A stretch of 64,000 bases of DNA. Source: SHAN690 sp023262195. Its GTDB lineage: Bacteria > Bacteroidota > Bacteroidia > Flavobacteriales_G > Salibacteraceae. The DNA lies in NCBI GenBank assembly GCA_038142005.1, contig JAYQJE010000006.1, forward strand, positions 56,577 to 120,576. The letters run 5' to 3'. Both the position numbers and the translations under genes were made by a program. This document shows, in pieces, positions 39,006 to 50,004 of this stretch (position 1 is the stretch's first letter; each line of letters begins with the position of its first letter). Below the pieces are notes generated by a model that did no database searches, was not told the origin of the DNA, and saw only the letters and a list, made by a program, of their open reading frames with translations.

Positions 39006-39712
39006 AGCAACTCATGATAGTAGGGCATACACTTCTCATTAAGCTCGGATTGACTTGGTGGTAATGATGTATACAATGAAGATTTCGGCTTAAACCCAGA
39101 CGAGTTGTGTACGTTTTTATACCAATACCTAGCCCAAACTCCATCTTCAGGTCGAGCACCAGGCGTCCACTGAAGCATAGATTCATCAAAGCCTATCCCG
39201 AGTCTTTCACAAAGCTTAATCAGAGCCGCTGCGGGGTCATTTAATATGGTTTGAGAATTCACTACAATTGGTTCCAACCTTAATCCTTTCAAATCTGTCA
39301 CTAGCTGAGCGTGTTGTTTGTAGCCTAAATCATCCAGCTTTGGATTTGGAATTACTTTGGAAAATGAATGAATCATGGCTGCAGGCTCCCGTGTAAGGAT
39401 CACGTTTAATGTCTGTCGCAGAAAGCTGCGGTCTAGATTCAATAAATGGTGGGTCATATGTTTGAAAAAACCTATGGGTCTTTCGTTAAACTCCATCATA
39501 TCTCGAATAACTTCTTCCCCATTCTGATTTTGACTTTGCATCACTTCATCAGCCCCAGGATGATATTCTTTGGCCTTTGAATTTGCCAAGTAATAGGCAT
39601 ACAATGGCTCGTCAAAAACTTTGGTATCACAGCGTTGGGCAAAAGAATACATTAAAGCGGTGGAAATATTTCTTGGCCCCGACCACAGACATATCTTTTT
39701 TGAGTCATACAT
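38990..39712 (-). CDS. Sulfotransferase-like P-loop protein
   Basis: 240 residues. N-terminal PAPS-type loop LWSGPRNISTALMYSFA, then a 3'-phosphate motif-like region LTREPAAMIHSFSKVIP and helical C-terminus. Related proteins in plants and fungi are often labelled branched-chain aminotransferase-like because the gene travels with, or is fused to, a class IV aminotransferase. Here it overlaps the end of such an aminotransferase by 8 bases. Acceptor unknown. Confidence 0.75.
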   Translation of the reverse strand: MYDSKKICLWSGPRNISTALMYSFAQRCDTKVFDEPLYAYYLANSKAKEYHPGADEVMQSQNQNGEEVIRDMMEFNERPIGFFKHMTHHLLNLDRSFLRQTLNVILTREPAAMIHSFSKVIPNPKLDDLGYKQHAQLVTDLKGLRLEPIVVNSQTILNDPAAALIKLCERLGIGFDESMLQWTPGARPEDGVWARYWYKNVHNSSGFKPKSSLYTSLPPSQSELNEKCMPYYHELLQYEL

Positions 39713-40631
39713 TTTTAGAACGGTCTATTTCCTGTGCAATCAATTCTGAGTAAAAGGTGGTGAGTTGATTCGTAATGCCACCTGGGGCCTCGGCTCCAAT
39801 CTTTCTTCCATCCACTTTTATCACGGGAGTCAATCCACCAAAGGTTCCTGTAACAAAAGCCTCATCAGCGCCATAGACATCATACAGAGAAAAATCCTTT
39901 TCAAAAACCCGAATTCCATGGTGTTTACATAAGGTGATCACGTTTTTTCGAGTGATTCCGTTCATGCAGTATTGTCCTGTCGAAGTCCACACCTCACCAT
40001 TTTTAACCATAAAGAAATTAGTGGCATTACAGGTGGATACAAAACCATTAATATCAAGCATTAGGGCCTCGTCAGCGCCAGCTTCTATGGCTTGGATAAG
40101 CGCTTGTACTTCGTGCAGCTTGCTATGACAATTAAGCTTCGGATCAAGATAGTCTGGAGAACCCCGCCTAATGGCGCTTGTAAACAATGTAATGCCGCGA
40201 TTTGCAGTATCTGGTGAAGCGAGTTTATACTCAGGGATAATAACCACATTGGGGCCACTAATTGTCAATCTGGGATCTTGCGATGGAGTTTTTTTGATTC
40301 CGCGTGTAATCATGATTCTCACATGTACTCCATCGTGCATGTCATTTGCTTTCAGCACAGTCCACACTTTGTTTGTGAGCTCAGATTGAGACATTCCTAA
40401 ATCCATCCCTATGGTAGCTGCAGCTTGCCAAAGTCGATTTAAATGTTGATCTAAAAAAACGAGCACCCCATCGTGAAGCCTCACTCCTTCCCACACACCG
40501 TCACCAACGAGGTATCCACTGTCGAAGACAGAAATTTTGGCTTCTTCCCTTTTGAAGAGCTCATCATTAATGGAAATAAGTATGGATTGATTTCGCTCAT
40601 CTTCGAGCGCGTTGTGGGTACCATGGATCAT
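39705..40631 (-). CDS. Class IV PLP aminotransferase (BCAT/D-amino-acid transaminase group)
   Basis: 308 residues. Family hallmarks: FDSGYLVGDGVWEGVRLHDG, YLDPKLNCHSKLHEV containing the PLP Lys, GADEALMLDINGFVSTCNATN and GITRKNVITLCKHHG. Substrate (branched-chain, D-amino acid or aminodeoxychorismate) cannot be fixed. Translationally overlapped by the sulfotransferase-like gene downstream. Confidence 0.88.
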   Translation of the reverse strand: MIHGTHNALEDERNQSILISINDELFKREEAKISVFDSGYLVGDGVWEGVRLHDGVLVFLDQHLNRLWQAAATIGMDLGMSQSELTNKVWTVLKANDMHDGVHVRIMITRGIKKTPSQDPRLTISGPNVVIIPEYKLASPDTANRGITLFTSAIRRGSPDYLDPKLNCHSKLHEVQALIQAIEAGADEALMLDINGFVSTCNATNFFMVKNGEVWTSTGQYCMNGITRKNVITLCKHHGIRVFEKDFSLYDVYGADEAFVTGTFGGLTPVIKVDGRKIGAEAPGGITNQLTTFYSELIAQEIDRSKNV

Positions 40632-40706
40632 GGCCTAAAAATAAGTGCCCTTAGCTCATAAGATTCACGCACCAGCTATTCTTCACTGGAATCTCCCATT
40701 GCGCAT

Positions 40707-41153
40707 CTAAGTCTCCTTATTCTGGACAACATTGTTGAAAACGATTGTGGTGTTTTCATTCAATTCTCCATTGGCTAGCAGCTGAGTAAACTTGTTCACA
40801 TTAGCTTCCATAATCTCCTCGCCATGCCGGTACGCAACCTTCATTCTATTAAGCAGGTCCAGTTTATAATGTTGGTCAATTTGCTGAACGACCTTCATCA
40901 TTGAGTCAATGGAACAACCTGTAGCTAGTGCTCTGTGTTCATCAACTGCAATCACAATGAACCGATCAAACCGAATTTCGAAGCCAGCATACAAATCTGC
41001 TCCGTGCGCTGCCCATTTTACTAGGAAATCATCTAGAATCGAGGAGATTTCAAGTTGATCAACATCCGTGAGCACTTTTGACGACTGAAAGACCCACACA
41101 CGCGTATGATCTTCGAAACTTGATATGTCGGGAGTTTTTTTAGTAAGCGCCAT
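40707..41153 (-). CDS. Conserved Bacteroidota protein, misnamed ABC transporter ATPase
   Basis: 148 residues from the ATG at 41153. It has no Walker motifs. The family pattern is HTRVWVFQSSKVLTD, DFLVKWAAHGADLYAGFEIR, FIVIAVDEHRALATGCSID and TTIVFNNVV. Homologs are often labelled ABC transporter ATPase in databases, but nothing in the sequence supports this. The Gly-Cys-Ser-Ile-Asp motif looks like a possible metal or active site. Directly after the Fe-S protein genes, so likely in their operon. Confidence 0.7.
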   Translation of the reverse strand: MALTKKTPDISSFEDHTRVWVFQSSKVLTDVDQLEISSILDDFLVKWAAHGADLYAGFEIRFDRFIVIAVDEHRALATGCSIDSMMKVVQQIDQHYKLDLLNRMKVAYRHGEEIMEANVNKFTQLLANGELNENTTIVFNNVVQNKET

Positions 41154-41157
41154 GATC

Positions 41158-41950
41158 TTATAAATCTGCGGCCTCAGCAATTAGCTCAGCTAGATCCTTC
41201 ACTTCAATGTCCGATTCTTTGTTAAAGTGCTTCACGCCATCGGTCATCATGGTGTTACAGAATGGGCATCCTGCTGCAATTATGTCTGGCTTTACTTCAA
41301 TGGCGTCCTCAGTTCGCTCAAAATTTACCTCCTTGTTACCTTTTTCTGCCTCTTTAAACATTTGCGCCCCTCCGGCCCCACAACACAGGCCACGCTCTTT
41401 GCAACGCTTCATCTCCGTGAGTTCAGCGTCCAGCTTAGCAAGAACTTCTCGAGGTGCTTCATATACACCATTAGCTCTGCCTAAATAACAAGGATCGTGA
41501 AAGGTGATTTTCTTCCCCTTAAACTGACCACCTTCAACCGTTATTCGACCTTCTTCAAGCAGATTCTGAATGAACTGTGAGTGGTGTAACACCTCGTAAT
41601 TTCCACCAAGCTCAGGATATTCATTCTTAAGAATATTGAAGCAGTGCGGACATGTAGTCACAATCCGCTTCACTTCGTATCCATTCAATACTTGAATATT
41701 GGTGAAAGCTTGCATCTGATACAAAAACTCATTTCCTGCTCGTTTTGCTGGATCACCTGTGCAACTCTCTTCTGCACCGAGCACCGCAAATTTCACGTTC
41801 GCTTTGTTCAGAATCTTGGCAAATGCTTTCGTGATCTTTTTTCGCTCTGTCATCAAAGCTCCCCATACAACCAACCCAAAATAAAACCTCTGGCTGTTCA
41901 CCCGCAGCCATCATTTGGGCCATTGTTTTTACGTAAAGAGATTCACTCAT
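41158..41950 (-). CDS. CCG-domain Fe-S protein (HdrB/GlpC-like), frameshifted
   Basis: About 263 residues with two CCG motifs typical of heterodisulfide reductase HdrB/LldE/GlpC: first CPHCFN after TTCPHCFNILKNEYP with FHDPCYLGR, second CCGAGGAQMFKEAE and CPFCNTMM. Such domains hold noncubane Fe-S clusters and move electrons to or from disulfides or quinones. One base too many at T6 41837-41842 breaks ...SFDDRAKKITKAFAKI. It follows, 10 bases apart, a membrane 4Fe-4S protein, and with it probably forms one complex. Confidence 0.85.
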
Positions 41951-41960
41951 AATCTTGTTC

Positions 41961-43310
41961 TTATTCTTCTATCCAATTTGCTCTGTCTGCTTGAGCAAAC
42001 TGCCAAGGAGCGGCATTGTTCTCAACATTGGTAAACATGGAGTTCAATTCATTTGGTGCAGCAGATTCTTCCATTACCAAAAATCTCCTCAGATCTACAA
42101 TAATTGAAAGTGGATTTATGTTTACCGGGCATGCCTGAACGCATGCATTACATGTGGTACAAGCCCACAATTCTTCCTTGGATATGTAGTCTCCGAGCAA
42201 ACTTTTTCCATCATCAGCATCAGCTCCATTCTTTCGCTTATTTACTCCAACCTCTTCCAATCGGTCTCGAGTGTCCATCATGATTTTTCTCGGAGACAAA
42301 AGCTTGCCCGTTTGGTTGGCTGGACACTCTGAAGTACACCGTCCACATTCCGTACATGAATAGGCATCCATCAAGTTTTTCCATGACAAATCTGTAACGT
42401 CCTTTGCCCCAAATCTTTGTGGAGGCTCAGCGTTTTCTGCTGGCGCAGCATAGGGGTCAGCGTTCGGATTCATCATTAACTCCACCTCTTTTTTAACTGC
42501 TTCTAGATTGTTGAGTTCACCCATTTGCTTGAGCGGAGTATAATATGTATTTGGGAAGGCAATGAATATGTGGAAGTGCTTTGAATACAGCACGTAAATG
42601 GAGAATGCAAATACACCAACAATATGAAACCACCATGCTACACGCTCTATATAAAACAGCGTGGTTACATCATTTGGCATAAGTCCAGTGAGATATGCAC
42701 TTACCCAGAACCAATCTGCAAAAACAAAACCCGCATAATGATCTAAACCTGCCGTGACAAGAATATCTCTTGGCATGCGCATCAAGATACTATCGGAGGC
42801 ATTCATGGTGAGAAAAGCAAGCATGAGTAAAATCTCTACCACCAAAATGATATTGGCATCAGACTTTGGCCATTTGGTCATTTCTGTGCCAGAAAACCGC
42901 TTGAGCTTTCCAACATTTCTTCTCACAAGAAAAACAACGCACGCGAGCAGTACCAGAAAAGCGAGAACCTCAAAAAGACCAATAAAAACATAATAAAGGT
43001 CGGTGCCTAAAACTGATTGAAACGCTCGATGGGTACCAAAAATTCCATCTACAATAATTTCAAGCATTTCAATATTGATGATAACAAAACCAACATAAAT
43101 AAAAATATGCATGATACCCGCGAGCGGACGCACTACCATTTTACCTTGGCCCAACGCAACTCTTGTCATCACGGCCAGACGCTCGGCTACATTGCCACTT
43201 AAATCCAGCGGCTTACCGAGGTTGATATTGAATCGGATTTCGCGAATCCTTCGAATGAATACTACTGCTGTGGTGGCGAGCAATATCACAAAAACAATAC
43301 TTGAAATCAT
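41961..43310 (-). CDS. Membrane-bound 4Fe-4S protein (HdrC/HdrE-like)
   Basis: 449 residues: six or so membrane helices in the first 270 (SSIVFVILLATTAVVFI, IMHIFIYVGFVIINIEML, VLAFLVLLACVVFLV, VWWFHIVGVFAFSIYVLYS), then two 4Fe-4S motifs CTECGRCTSECP and CTTCNACVQACP. This is the architecture of HdrE-HdrC/DsrMK-like quinone-linked redox modules. Partner of the CCG protein; redox substrate unknown in an aerobe. Confidence 0.85.
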   Translation of the reverse strand: MISSIVFVILLATTAVVFIRRIREIRFNINLGKPLDLSGNVAERLAVMTRVALGQGKMVVRPLAGIMHIFIYVGFVIINIEMLEIIVDGIFGTHRAFQSVLGTDLYYVFIGLFEVLAFLVLLACVVFLVRRNVGKLKRFSGTEMTKWPKSDANIILVVEILLMLAFLTMNASDSILMRMPRDILVTAGLDHYAGFVFADWFWVSAYLTGLMPNDVTTLFYIERVAWWFHIVGVFAFSIYVLYSKHFHIFIAFPNTYYTPLKQMGELNNLEAVKKEVELMMNPNADPYAAPAENAEPPQRFGAKDVTDLSWKNLMDAYSCTECGRCTSECPANQTGKLLSPRKIMMDTRDRLEEVGVNKRKNGADADDGKSLLGDYISKEELWACTTCNACVQACPVNINPLSIIVDLRRFLVMEESAAPNELNSMFTNVENNAAPWQFAQADRANWIEE

Positions 43311-43317
43311 AAAACAT

Positions 43318-44328
43318 TTAGTTGTCGTCAGTATCCTTATACATTACGTGACCATCAGCATCACGCTGTTTCTCTGGCAGTGGATTTTTATTCTTCTTAC
43401 CAAAAGGTGCAAGATAACGTTTTGGTTGCCTCCTTATGTCTTCGGCTAGCTTGTCAATTTCTAAGGCTGCTTGTTCAAGACTGCGATAAAGTTTATCGTC
43501 CTTCACTAACATACCTAGTGAGCCTTCGCCATTGTTGATACTCGTAATTAAGGAGTCAAATTGTGCCAGAGCACTCGCTGCGTTATCTACGGCACTCGCA
43601 TAGTTAGCACGCGTAAGCGAATCACTGATGGTAGCCACGTTGGCGAGAATGTCATTGATGTTTTCACTATTGGCTTTCAGATTGGCTGTTATCGCATTTA
43701 CATTATCCAAAACAGCGGATAACTTAGCGTTTTGGGTCACCACTAATTCATCTACATCCTGTGATGTCTTCTTAATTGTGCCAATGGCGTCATCGGCAGT
43801 GTGCACCGCTTCATTAATTGTACCCACAGTAATTTGAATGTGCGTCACCAAGTCTTGCGTTTCTACAACAAGTCGTTCAATCTTAGCTTGAATCGGTGCT
43901 AACTTTTCTTCTACAACCTGCGAAATCTCCTTTTCCAATCCGGGAATAAGTGTGTCGCTCTGCACATCAAATTTTGGGCTGTCTGGGAATTCGAGGTTTA
44001 TGGCCTTCGAACCTAAAAGGTCTTGGTTTGTGATAACGGCCATAGTACTATCAGGAATCATTAATCCCTCAAGTTGAATCTCCATTTTCACCAAAATCTT
44101 GTTGCCCTTTTCAGGCATAAGCTTCACTTCACTCACTCGACCAACCATAGCACCATTGAGCATGATCGGATTATCTCTAGTAAGACCATCAATACGGTCG
44201 TAAACGGAGTAATAGTAGTTCGTGTTAGAGAAAATATCACGGCCTTTCAAATAATTTAGACCGAAATACAATAAGCCCAAAGCGATCAGGATGACCACTC
44301 CAATTTTTATTTCATTCTGAAACTTCAA
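43318..44328 (-). CDS. MCE/MlaD-family lipid transport protein
   Basis: 336 residues: an N-terminal membrane helix (IGVVILIALGLLYFGLNYL), an MlaD-type MCE domain (RIDGLTRDNPIMLNGAMVG, VSEVKLMPE, SKAINLEFPDS) and a long helical C-terminal part. MCE proteins form periplasmic tubes passing phospholipids between membranes. No mlaE/mlaF ABC genes are in the window. Two bases after the amidase gene. Confidence 0.85.
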   Translation of the reverse strand: MKFQNEIKIGVVILIALGLLYFGLNYLKGRDIFSNTNYYYSVYDRIDGLTRDNPIMLNGAMVGRVSEVKLMPEKGNKILVKMEIQLEGLMIPDSTMAVITNQDLLGSKAINLEFPDSPKFDVQSDTLIPGLEKEISQVVEEKLAPIQAKIERLVVETQDLVTHIQITVGTINEAVHTADDAIGTIKKTSQDVDELVVTQNAKLSAVLDNVNAITANLKANSENINDILANVATISDSLTRANYASAVDNAASALAQFDSLITSINNGEGSLGMLVKDDKLYRSLEQAALEIDKLAEDIRRQPKRYLAPFGKKNKNPLPEKQRDADGHVMYKDTDDN

Positions 44329-44330
44329 GC

Positions 44331-45563
44331 TTATTTATTCTGCGAATTGGTTATTTCCAACGCACGCGAAATGGCAATTCTCTCACCTTTATAAAACGCA
44401 ATTACAAAGGCTCCAGGCATAGCTTTTTCGCGCACCGTTCGTTGCAAATAAACGGCTTTTTTGTAATCGGTTACGTTACCAACGGTGTACTTATACACAC
44501 CATCTTCTGTGCGCTCTTCAACATTTTCGAGGCCTTTAAAACTCTCTGGAACTAAATCAATTTTTGTTTTAGATGAAGCTACCTGCACCTTATACACAAC
44601 CTGCTCTATTTCAGTTGGTTTTTGCACCTCATCTTTGATTGCCGACTTTTCACTTTCAGCTTCAACTTTAATTGGCTCCTTAGGAGACCCCTTGATTTCA
44701 TCAACAATGGGCACAGATATTTCCACTCCTTCAATCTCAGCTTTATACTCTTTAAATGCCCGATAAATTGCAGATGCCATGTACACCCTGCCATTTTCAG
44801 TATTCAGAAAATCTTCTTCCTCCTTATTCGTTAAAAAGCCCAACTCTGTTAATACACTGGGCATTGTGGTAAAACTTATCACCCAATAAGGAGCTTGCTT
44901 TACACCTCTATCTCTTCTACTTACCCGCTCTCTGTATTGATCCTGAATTTTTGCGCTTAAACTCACACTTTGATCCATGTGCACGGATTGAGCTATGGAC
45001 TGCACAATCATTGCCTCTGGATCGTTCGGATCTAAGCCTTCGTAGGTCTGCTCGTAATTCTCTTCCAATAACACCACTGAGTTTTCTCGTGCCGCTAGTT
45101 CAAGATTGGCCTTGACCTTGGTCATGGACATGACGAATGTTTCCGTGCCATAAGCCGCGTGATTAGCAGCCGAGTTGCAATGGATGGACAAAAACACGTC
45201 AGCTTTGGCCTTATTCGCAATTTCTGTACGCCCTTTGAGCGTCACAAACTTGTCTGTTTTTCTCGTGTAAATAACATCCACATCAGGAAATGCACGTTGG
45301 ATATATTCCCCAACCTGCAGAGCAACATCGAGTGCAATGTCTTTCTCGCTGCTTTTGTAGCGACCTGTACCAAGATTACCAGGGTCATGGCCTCCGTGAC
45401 CTGCGTCAATCACCACTTTTGTCACACCAAGGCCTGACTTCATATAGCCAGTATGGTTATTTACGAATGAAGAAAACCAAAAGAAACAGATGATGGCAAG
45501 TGATGTTAACACTCCATATTTCAATTTCTTTAGACTTTCTAGATACTTTGCTGATTCTATCAT
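44331..45563 (-). CDS. N-acetylmuramoyl-L-alanine amidase
   Basis: 410 residues. N-terminal membrane anchor (YGVLTSLAIICFFWFSSFV), amidase_3 catalytic domain with Zn ligands VVIDAGHGGHDPGN, FLSIHCNSAANHAA, PSVLTELGFLTNKEEE, then a SPOR-like C-terminal part (VYKVQVASSKTKIDLVPE). Cleaves MurNAc-peptide bonds for cell separation. Divergent from lptD. Confidence 0.9.
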   Translation of the reverse strand: MIESAKYLESLKKLKYGVLTSLAIICFFWFSSFVNNHTGYMKSGLGVTKVVIDAGHGGHDPGNLGTGRYKSSEKDIALDVALQVGEYIQRAFPDVDVIYTRKTDKFVTLKGRTEIANKAKADVFLSIHCNSAANHAAYGTETFVMSMTKVKANLELAARENSVVLLEENYEQTYEGLDPNDPEAMIVQSIAQSVHMDQSVSLSAKIQDQYRERVSRRDRGVKQAPYWVISFTTMPSVLTELGFLTNKEEEDFLNTENGRVYMASAIYRAFKEYKAEIEGVEISVPIVDEIKGSPKEPIKVEAESEKSAIKDEVQKPTEIEQVVYKVQVASSKTKIDLVPESFKGLENVEERTEDGVYKYTVGNVTDYKKAVYLQRTVREKAMPGAFVIAFYKGERIAISRALEITNSQNK

Positions 45564-45574
45564 TGTTAGCTTTG
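45547..45574 (+). promoter_or_regulatory. lptD: Promoter of lptD (TTTG-N16-TAGCTTTG)
   Basis: TTTG at 45547-45550 and a perfect TAnnTTTG box at 45567-45574, 16 bases apart, about 52 bases upstream of lptD TTG. It overlaps the beginning of the divergent amidase gene. The spacing fits Bacteroidota sigma factor promoters. Confidence 0.55.
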
Positions 45575-45626
45575 CGGAGTATTATCTCTCGAAAAAAAAA
45601 AGTAGAACCATCCCTAGCAAGCCATT

Positions 45627-48237
45627 TTGAGTCTCGCGCGTTTATTTCACCTGTCTTTGTTAATTGTTTTCTGCTCCATAACGGGAGCTGCGCAAACAAC
45701 GGATAGCACTAACGCTAATACACTTTCAAATGATGCCTCAGACAGCCTGAGAGTCAGTACACAAATTGGAAAGGACTCGATAATTTCTGACTCTATCAAT
45801 ATCGATAGTGCTAGTGCAGACACACTGCCTCCCAAAAGAAAATCCAGTTTGGAGTATGAGGTGCTCTACAATTCGGACGACAGCATGCTCATTGATTTAG
45901 CGGGAGATAAAGTCTATTTATATGGTAATGCCATAGCCGAATATGGGGACATTAAACTTGAGGCAGATTACATAGAAATATCATTAAGCACCAGTGAATT
46001 GATGGCCACGGGCATGCCAGACAGTACAGGTAAGATGGCTGGATATCCAATCTTCACTCAAGGTGACCAGTCTTTCGACTCAGAGGAGATGCGCTACAAC
46101 TTTAAAACTCAACGAGGCTTGAGCCGAACTGTGAAAACTCAGGAAGGAGATGGCTACATTCACGGAAAATTGGTGAAAAAGGATACAGGAAATGTAATCT
46201 ATATAAAAAGCGGGAAATACACTACGTGTGAATACGATGACCCACATTACCATATTCATGCAGACAAACTGAAAATCATCACTGGAGACAAAATAGTCAC
46301 TGGTCCAGCTTACTTATCCTTTGCGGATGTCCCTACTCCCCTCGCTGTGCCTTTTGGGTTTTTCCCGAACAGCGAAGACCGAGCCAATGGATTAATTATT
46401 CCATCATGGGGTGAAGCTACAGGGCTCGGAATTGGCTTGGTAGGCGGTGGATATTACTTTGGTGTGAAAGATCGAGCAGATTTTGCCTTAACCGCTGATA
46501 TATACTCACGCGGCAGCTGGAACGGATACATCAATTCAAGGTATGTAAAACGTTATAAGCGGAGTGGAAGTCTCGGGGTCGATCTTATTAAGCGAATTAT
46601 CAGCGAGCCCGAATTTGCCGACTACGAAAACAAACCTTTGCGATATCGTGTAAGGTGGACACATAGGACAAGACCCAAAAGCAAACCCCAATAGTAATTT
46701 CAGTGCTAGTGTGGATTTTGGTAACCCAGACGCGGATCGATTAAACCTTGCAGCATCTGCAGAGCGGCAGCTTCGAAATAGTACCAAATCCAGTGTAAGC
46801 TATAATCGATCGTTTGCCAATACTCCTTTCAACCTTCGTTTGGCTGGTCAAAGTGACCAAAACGCGGCTACGGGAAACGTATCGGTTCAATTACCAAGTG
46901 CGGCACTAACGATGAATAGAATATTTCCATTTAAGAGTGACGAATTCACCGGAAAGGAAATGCCCTGGGAAAAAATTGGTGTAAGCGCTTCTTTAGAGGG
47001 ACGAAATCAAGTTCAAGCCCCATTTACCTCGCTTTTTACGGACAGCACTTTCAATGAAATGCAGAATGGCATGCAGCTTAATATCCCGATAAACGCTGGC
47101 TACAAAGTTTTTAAGTATTTAACACTCACACCTGAAATACGGAATCGGTTTGTTGGGACAAGACAAACGATTGTGCGTGAATGGAATGCAGATAGCGCAG
47201 AAGTAGATGAAATGCGGATTGATCAACTCAATGGTTTTTGGGAAGGCAGCACTAGCTTATCTCTCAGCACAATAGTTTACGGTATCTATCAGTATAAATC
47301 TGATCTTATTCAAGCGATGAGACATCAAGTAACTCCGCGGGTTGGCATTAGTTATAAGCCTGACTACAGCGACCCTTCTTGGGGATATTTTAGAACCGTA
47401 CAAAGCGATACGAATGGCAGAGAACTCGAATACTCCATATTTGAAGGAGGTGTTTACGGTGGTCCAAGCGCGAACGAAAACGGAGTGCTCAATTTTGGGC
47501 TAAACAACACATTTGAATTAAAGGTTGCTGACCGATCTGATAGCACTGATGCTGAAGCAACTAAAAAGCTTAAGGTTTTAGACGCCTTTAACTTCAGCAC
47601 CAATTATAATTTATTGAAGGATTCAAATAACTGGAGCCCTCTAAACATTCAAGTTCGTACATCGATCATCCCCGGACTTACTTTTCAAGGGGCAGCAACG
47701 CTCAACCCATATGCGTGGAATGAAACCACTCAAACTCAATTGGCTGATTTTTGGTTTGATCGTACTGGACAAATAGGCCGCTGGACAGCTGCCAACGCAC
47801 GCTTTTCTTACAGCATGAATCCAAAGTCGGCAAAAAAGGGAATCGAAGAAAAGCGTGATCGAATGTCAGATGTTGGGCTCTATTATGATGATTTTGTAGA
47901 TTTTGATGTTCCCTGGAACGCTCGTGTGACCTACAATATTCGATATACCAACCGTTTTGGGAATGAAACGATAGATCAAACCGTTGACTTGAGTGGAGAG
48001 ATAAATATTACTCGGAATTGGAGGTTCGGTTTATCGGGAAGTTATGATATTAGAAATCAACGGGTTTCTAGACCATCGATAGACATTTATCGTGATTTAC
48101 ATTGCTGGGAAATGCGCTTTAATGCTGTATTGGATGGTGATTTCCAACGCTACACTTTTGCAATCAATGTAAAAGCAGAAACGTTACAAGATCTAAAACT
48201 GAATAGAAATCGACAGTTTAGGGTAAACCAGCTATAA
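45627..48237 (+). CDS. lptD: LPS-assembly protein LptD-like (OstA), frameshifted
   Basis: About 869 residues. Signal peptide (RLFHLSLLIVFCSITGAAQ), an OstA/LptA-like periplasmic N-domain (DKVYLYGNAIAEYGDIKLEA, YNFKTQRGLSR) and a large barrel. Inserts LPS in the outer membrane. The start appears to be TTG at 45627. A base surplus around 46664-46672 splits the gene; correction gives THRQDPKANPNSNFSAS. Usual E. coli LptD has Cys pairs, but Bacteroidota versions lack them, so that is not a defect. Confidence 0.88.
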
Positions 48238-48238
48238 T

Positions 48239-50004
48239 CTACATTCTTTCAGGGACACCGATTCCAATCAACGACATAGACTTTTTAATGGTTTCGGCCG
48301 TTAGCTGTGTTAGGTGTAAACGGAATCCCCTACGCGATTCGCTTGATTTCAAAATAGATACATCTTGATAAAACTGATTGTAAACCTTTGCTAAGTCAAT
48401 GCAGTACGAGGCCATTATGGATGGATTCAGAGAATCAGCCGCAGACTTTGCTTGAGAGGTAAACCCACTCAGCTTTTTTATCAACTCCTTTTCTCTTATG
48501 TGCAACTCCTCTAGAGGATGGAAGTTGTAATCACCACCTTTCCTTAAAACACTTCTACACCGAGCGTATGTATATTGAACAAATGGCCCTGTGTCACCAT
48601 TCAATGAAACCGATTCTTGCGGATCAAAAAGCATCCGCTTTTTAGGATCGACACGCAGTAAGAAAAACTTCAAGGCACCGATACCCAAAATCTCATAAAG
48701 CGCCACTTGCTGCTGCTCCGTCAGCTCGTCCAGTTTGCCCTTTTCTAAAGATGATTCCATGGCAGCATTCACTACCTCGTCCATTAAATCATCTGCATCT
48801 ACTACAGTGCCTTCACGAGACTTCATTTTACCACTAGGAAGATCGACCATGCCATAACTCAGATGCTCACAGTTTTTAGCCCAACCAAAACCAAGCTTTT
48901 CTAGTACTAAAAACAATACTTTGAAGTGATAATCTTGTTCATCACCAACCGTATAAATGGCTTGATGCATGTCTGGATAGTCTTTAAAGCGATTATATGC
49001 CGTACCAATATCCTGTGTCATGTAAACTGAGGTACCATCTGCTCTTAAAAGAAGCTTTTCATCCAAACCATCTTCAGATAAATCAACCCAGACGGAGCCA
49101 TTGTCTTTTTTGAAGAACAAACCTTTTTCTAGGCCATCAAGCACCATATCTCGACCAGTTAGGTATGTGTCTGACTCATAATAGTGGCGGTCAAAAGAAA
49201 CTCCCATGCGCTGGTATGTCTCGCCAAAACCTTCATAAACCCAGCCATTCAATCTTTGCCAAAGCTTTACAACCTCAGGGTCTCCACTTTCCCAACTGAC
49301 AAGCATCTCTTGCACCTCTTTTAGTAGTGGTGCTTCTTTTTCGCTTCCTCCTCAGACATACCATCTTTTACAAGGCTTGCAATCTGCTCTTTCAGCTTTT
49401 GATCAAAAATCACGTAGTATTTACCAACAAGCTTATCTCCTTTTAAACCACTCGAATCAGGGGTTTCACCATTCCCCCATCGCTGCCATGCAAGCATGCT
49501 TTTACATATATGCACCCCGCGATCATTGATAATCTGTGTACGAATCACTTTGTTTCCAGCAAATGCTTTCAAAGCGCTCACAGCATCACCTAAGAAAATA
49601 TTTCTGAGGTGCCCAAGGTGCAATGGTTTGTTGGTGTTAGGAGAGCTGAACTCAACAAGTACGGTATTATTTTCATTGCTCTCATCAAGGGCATCCTTAT
49701 CAAGAAGGTTTTGCAATATCGAGACCCAAAATACATCGGTCAGTTCCAGGTTTAAGAAACCCTTTACAACATTATATCCAGAGACCTCTGAAACCCGCTC
49801 TTTCAAAATATCTCCAATCATTACACCTACCTGTTCAGGTGCTTTTTTAAACAGCTTTACGAATGGAAACACTACGATAGTGAAGTCTCCTACAAACTCC
49901 TTTCTGGTTTGGTCAATTTGTATTTGATCAGGTTTTACATCTTGACCTAACGCTTCAGAAATTATGGAAGAGGCCTCTGCGGAGATGATTTGAATTAAAT
50001 TCAT
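48239..50004 (-). CDS. argS: Arginyl-tRNA synthetase, frameshifted
   Basis: Class I synthetase charging tRNA-Arg. About 588 residues. N-terminal Arg_tRNA_synt_N region, HIGH-like motif SPNTNKPLHLGHLRNI, KMSKS-like GKMKSREGTVVDADDL, and the C-terminal DALR anticodon-binding domain (GPFVQYTYARCRSVLRK). One base missing at 49334-49335: KKAPLLKEVQEMLVS is restored. Start ATG at 50004 overlaps the arginase stop (ATGA). Confidence 0.96.

Noticed and set aside
40707..41153. ABC transporter ATPase name for this family
   Set aside because: No Walker A, signature or Walker B motif present; the label is probably transferred by error in databases.
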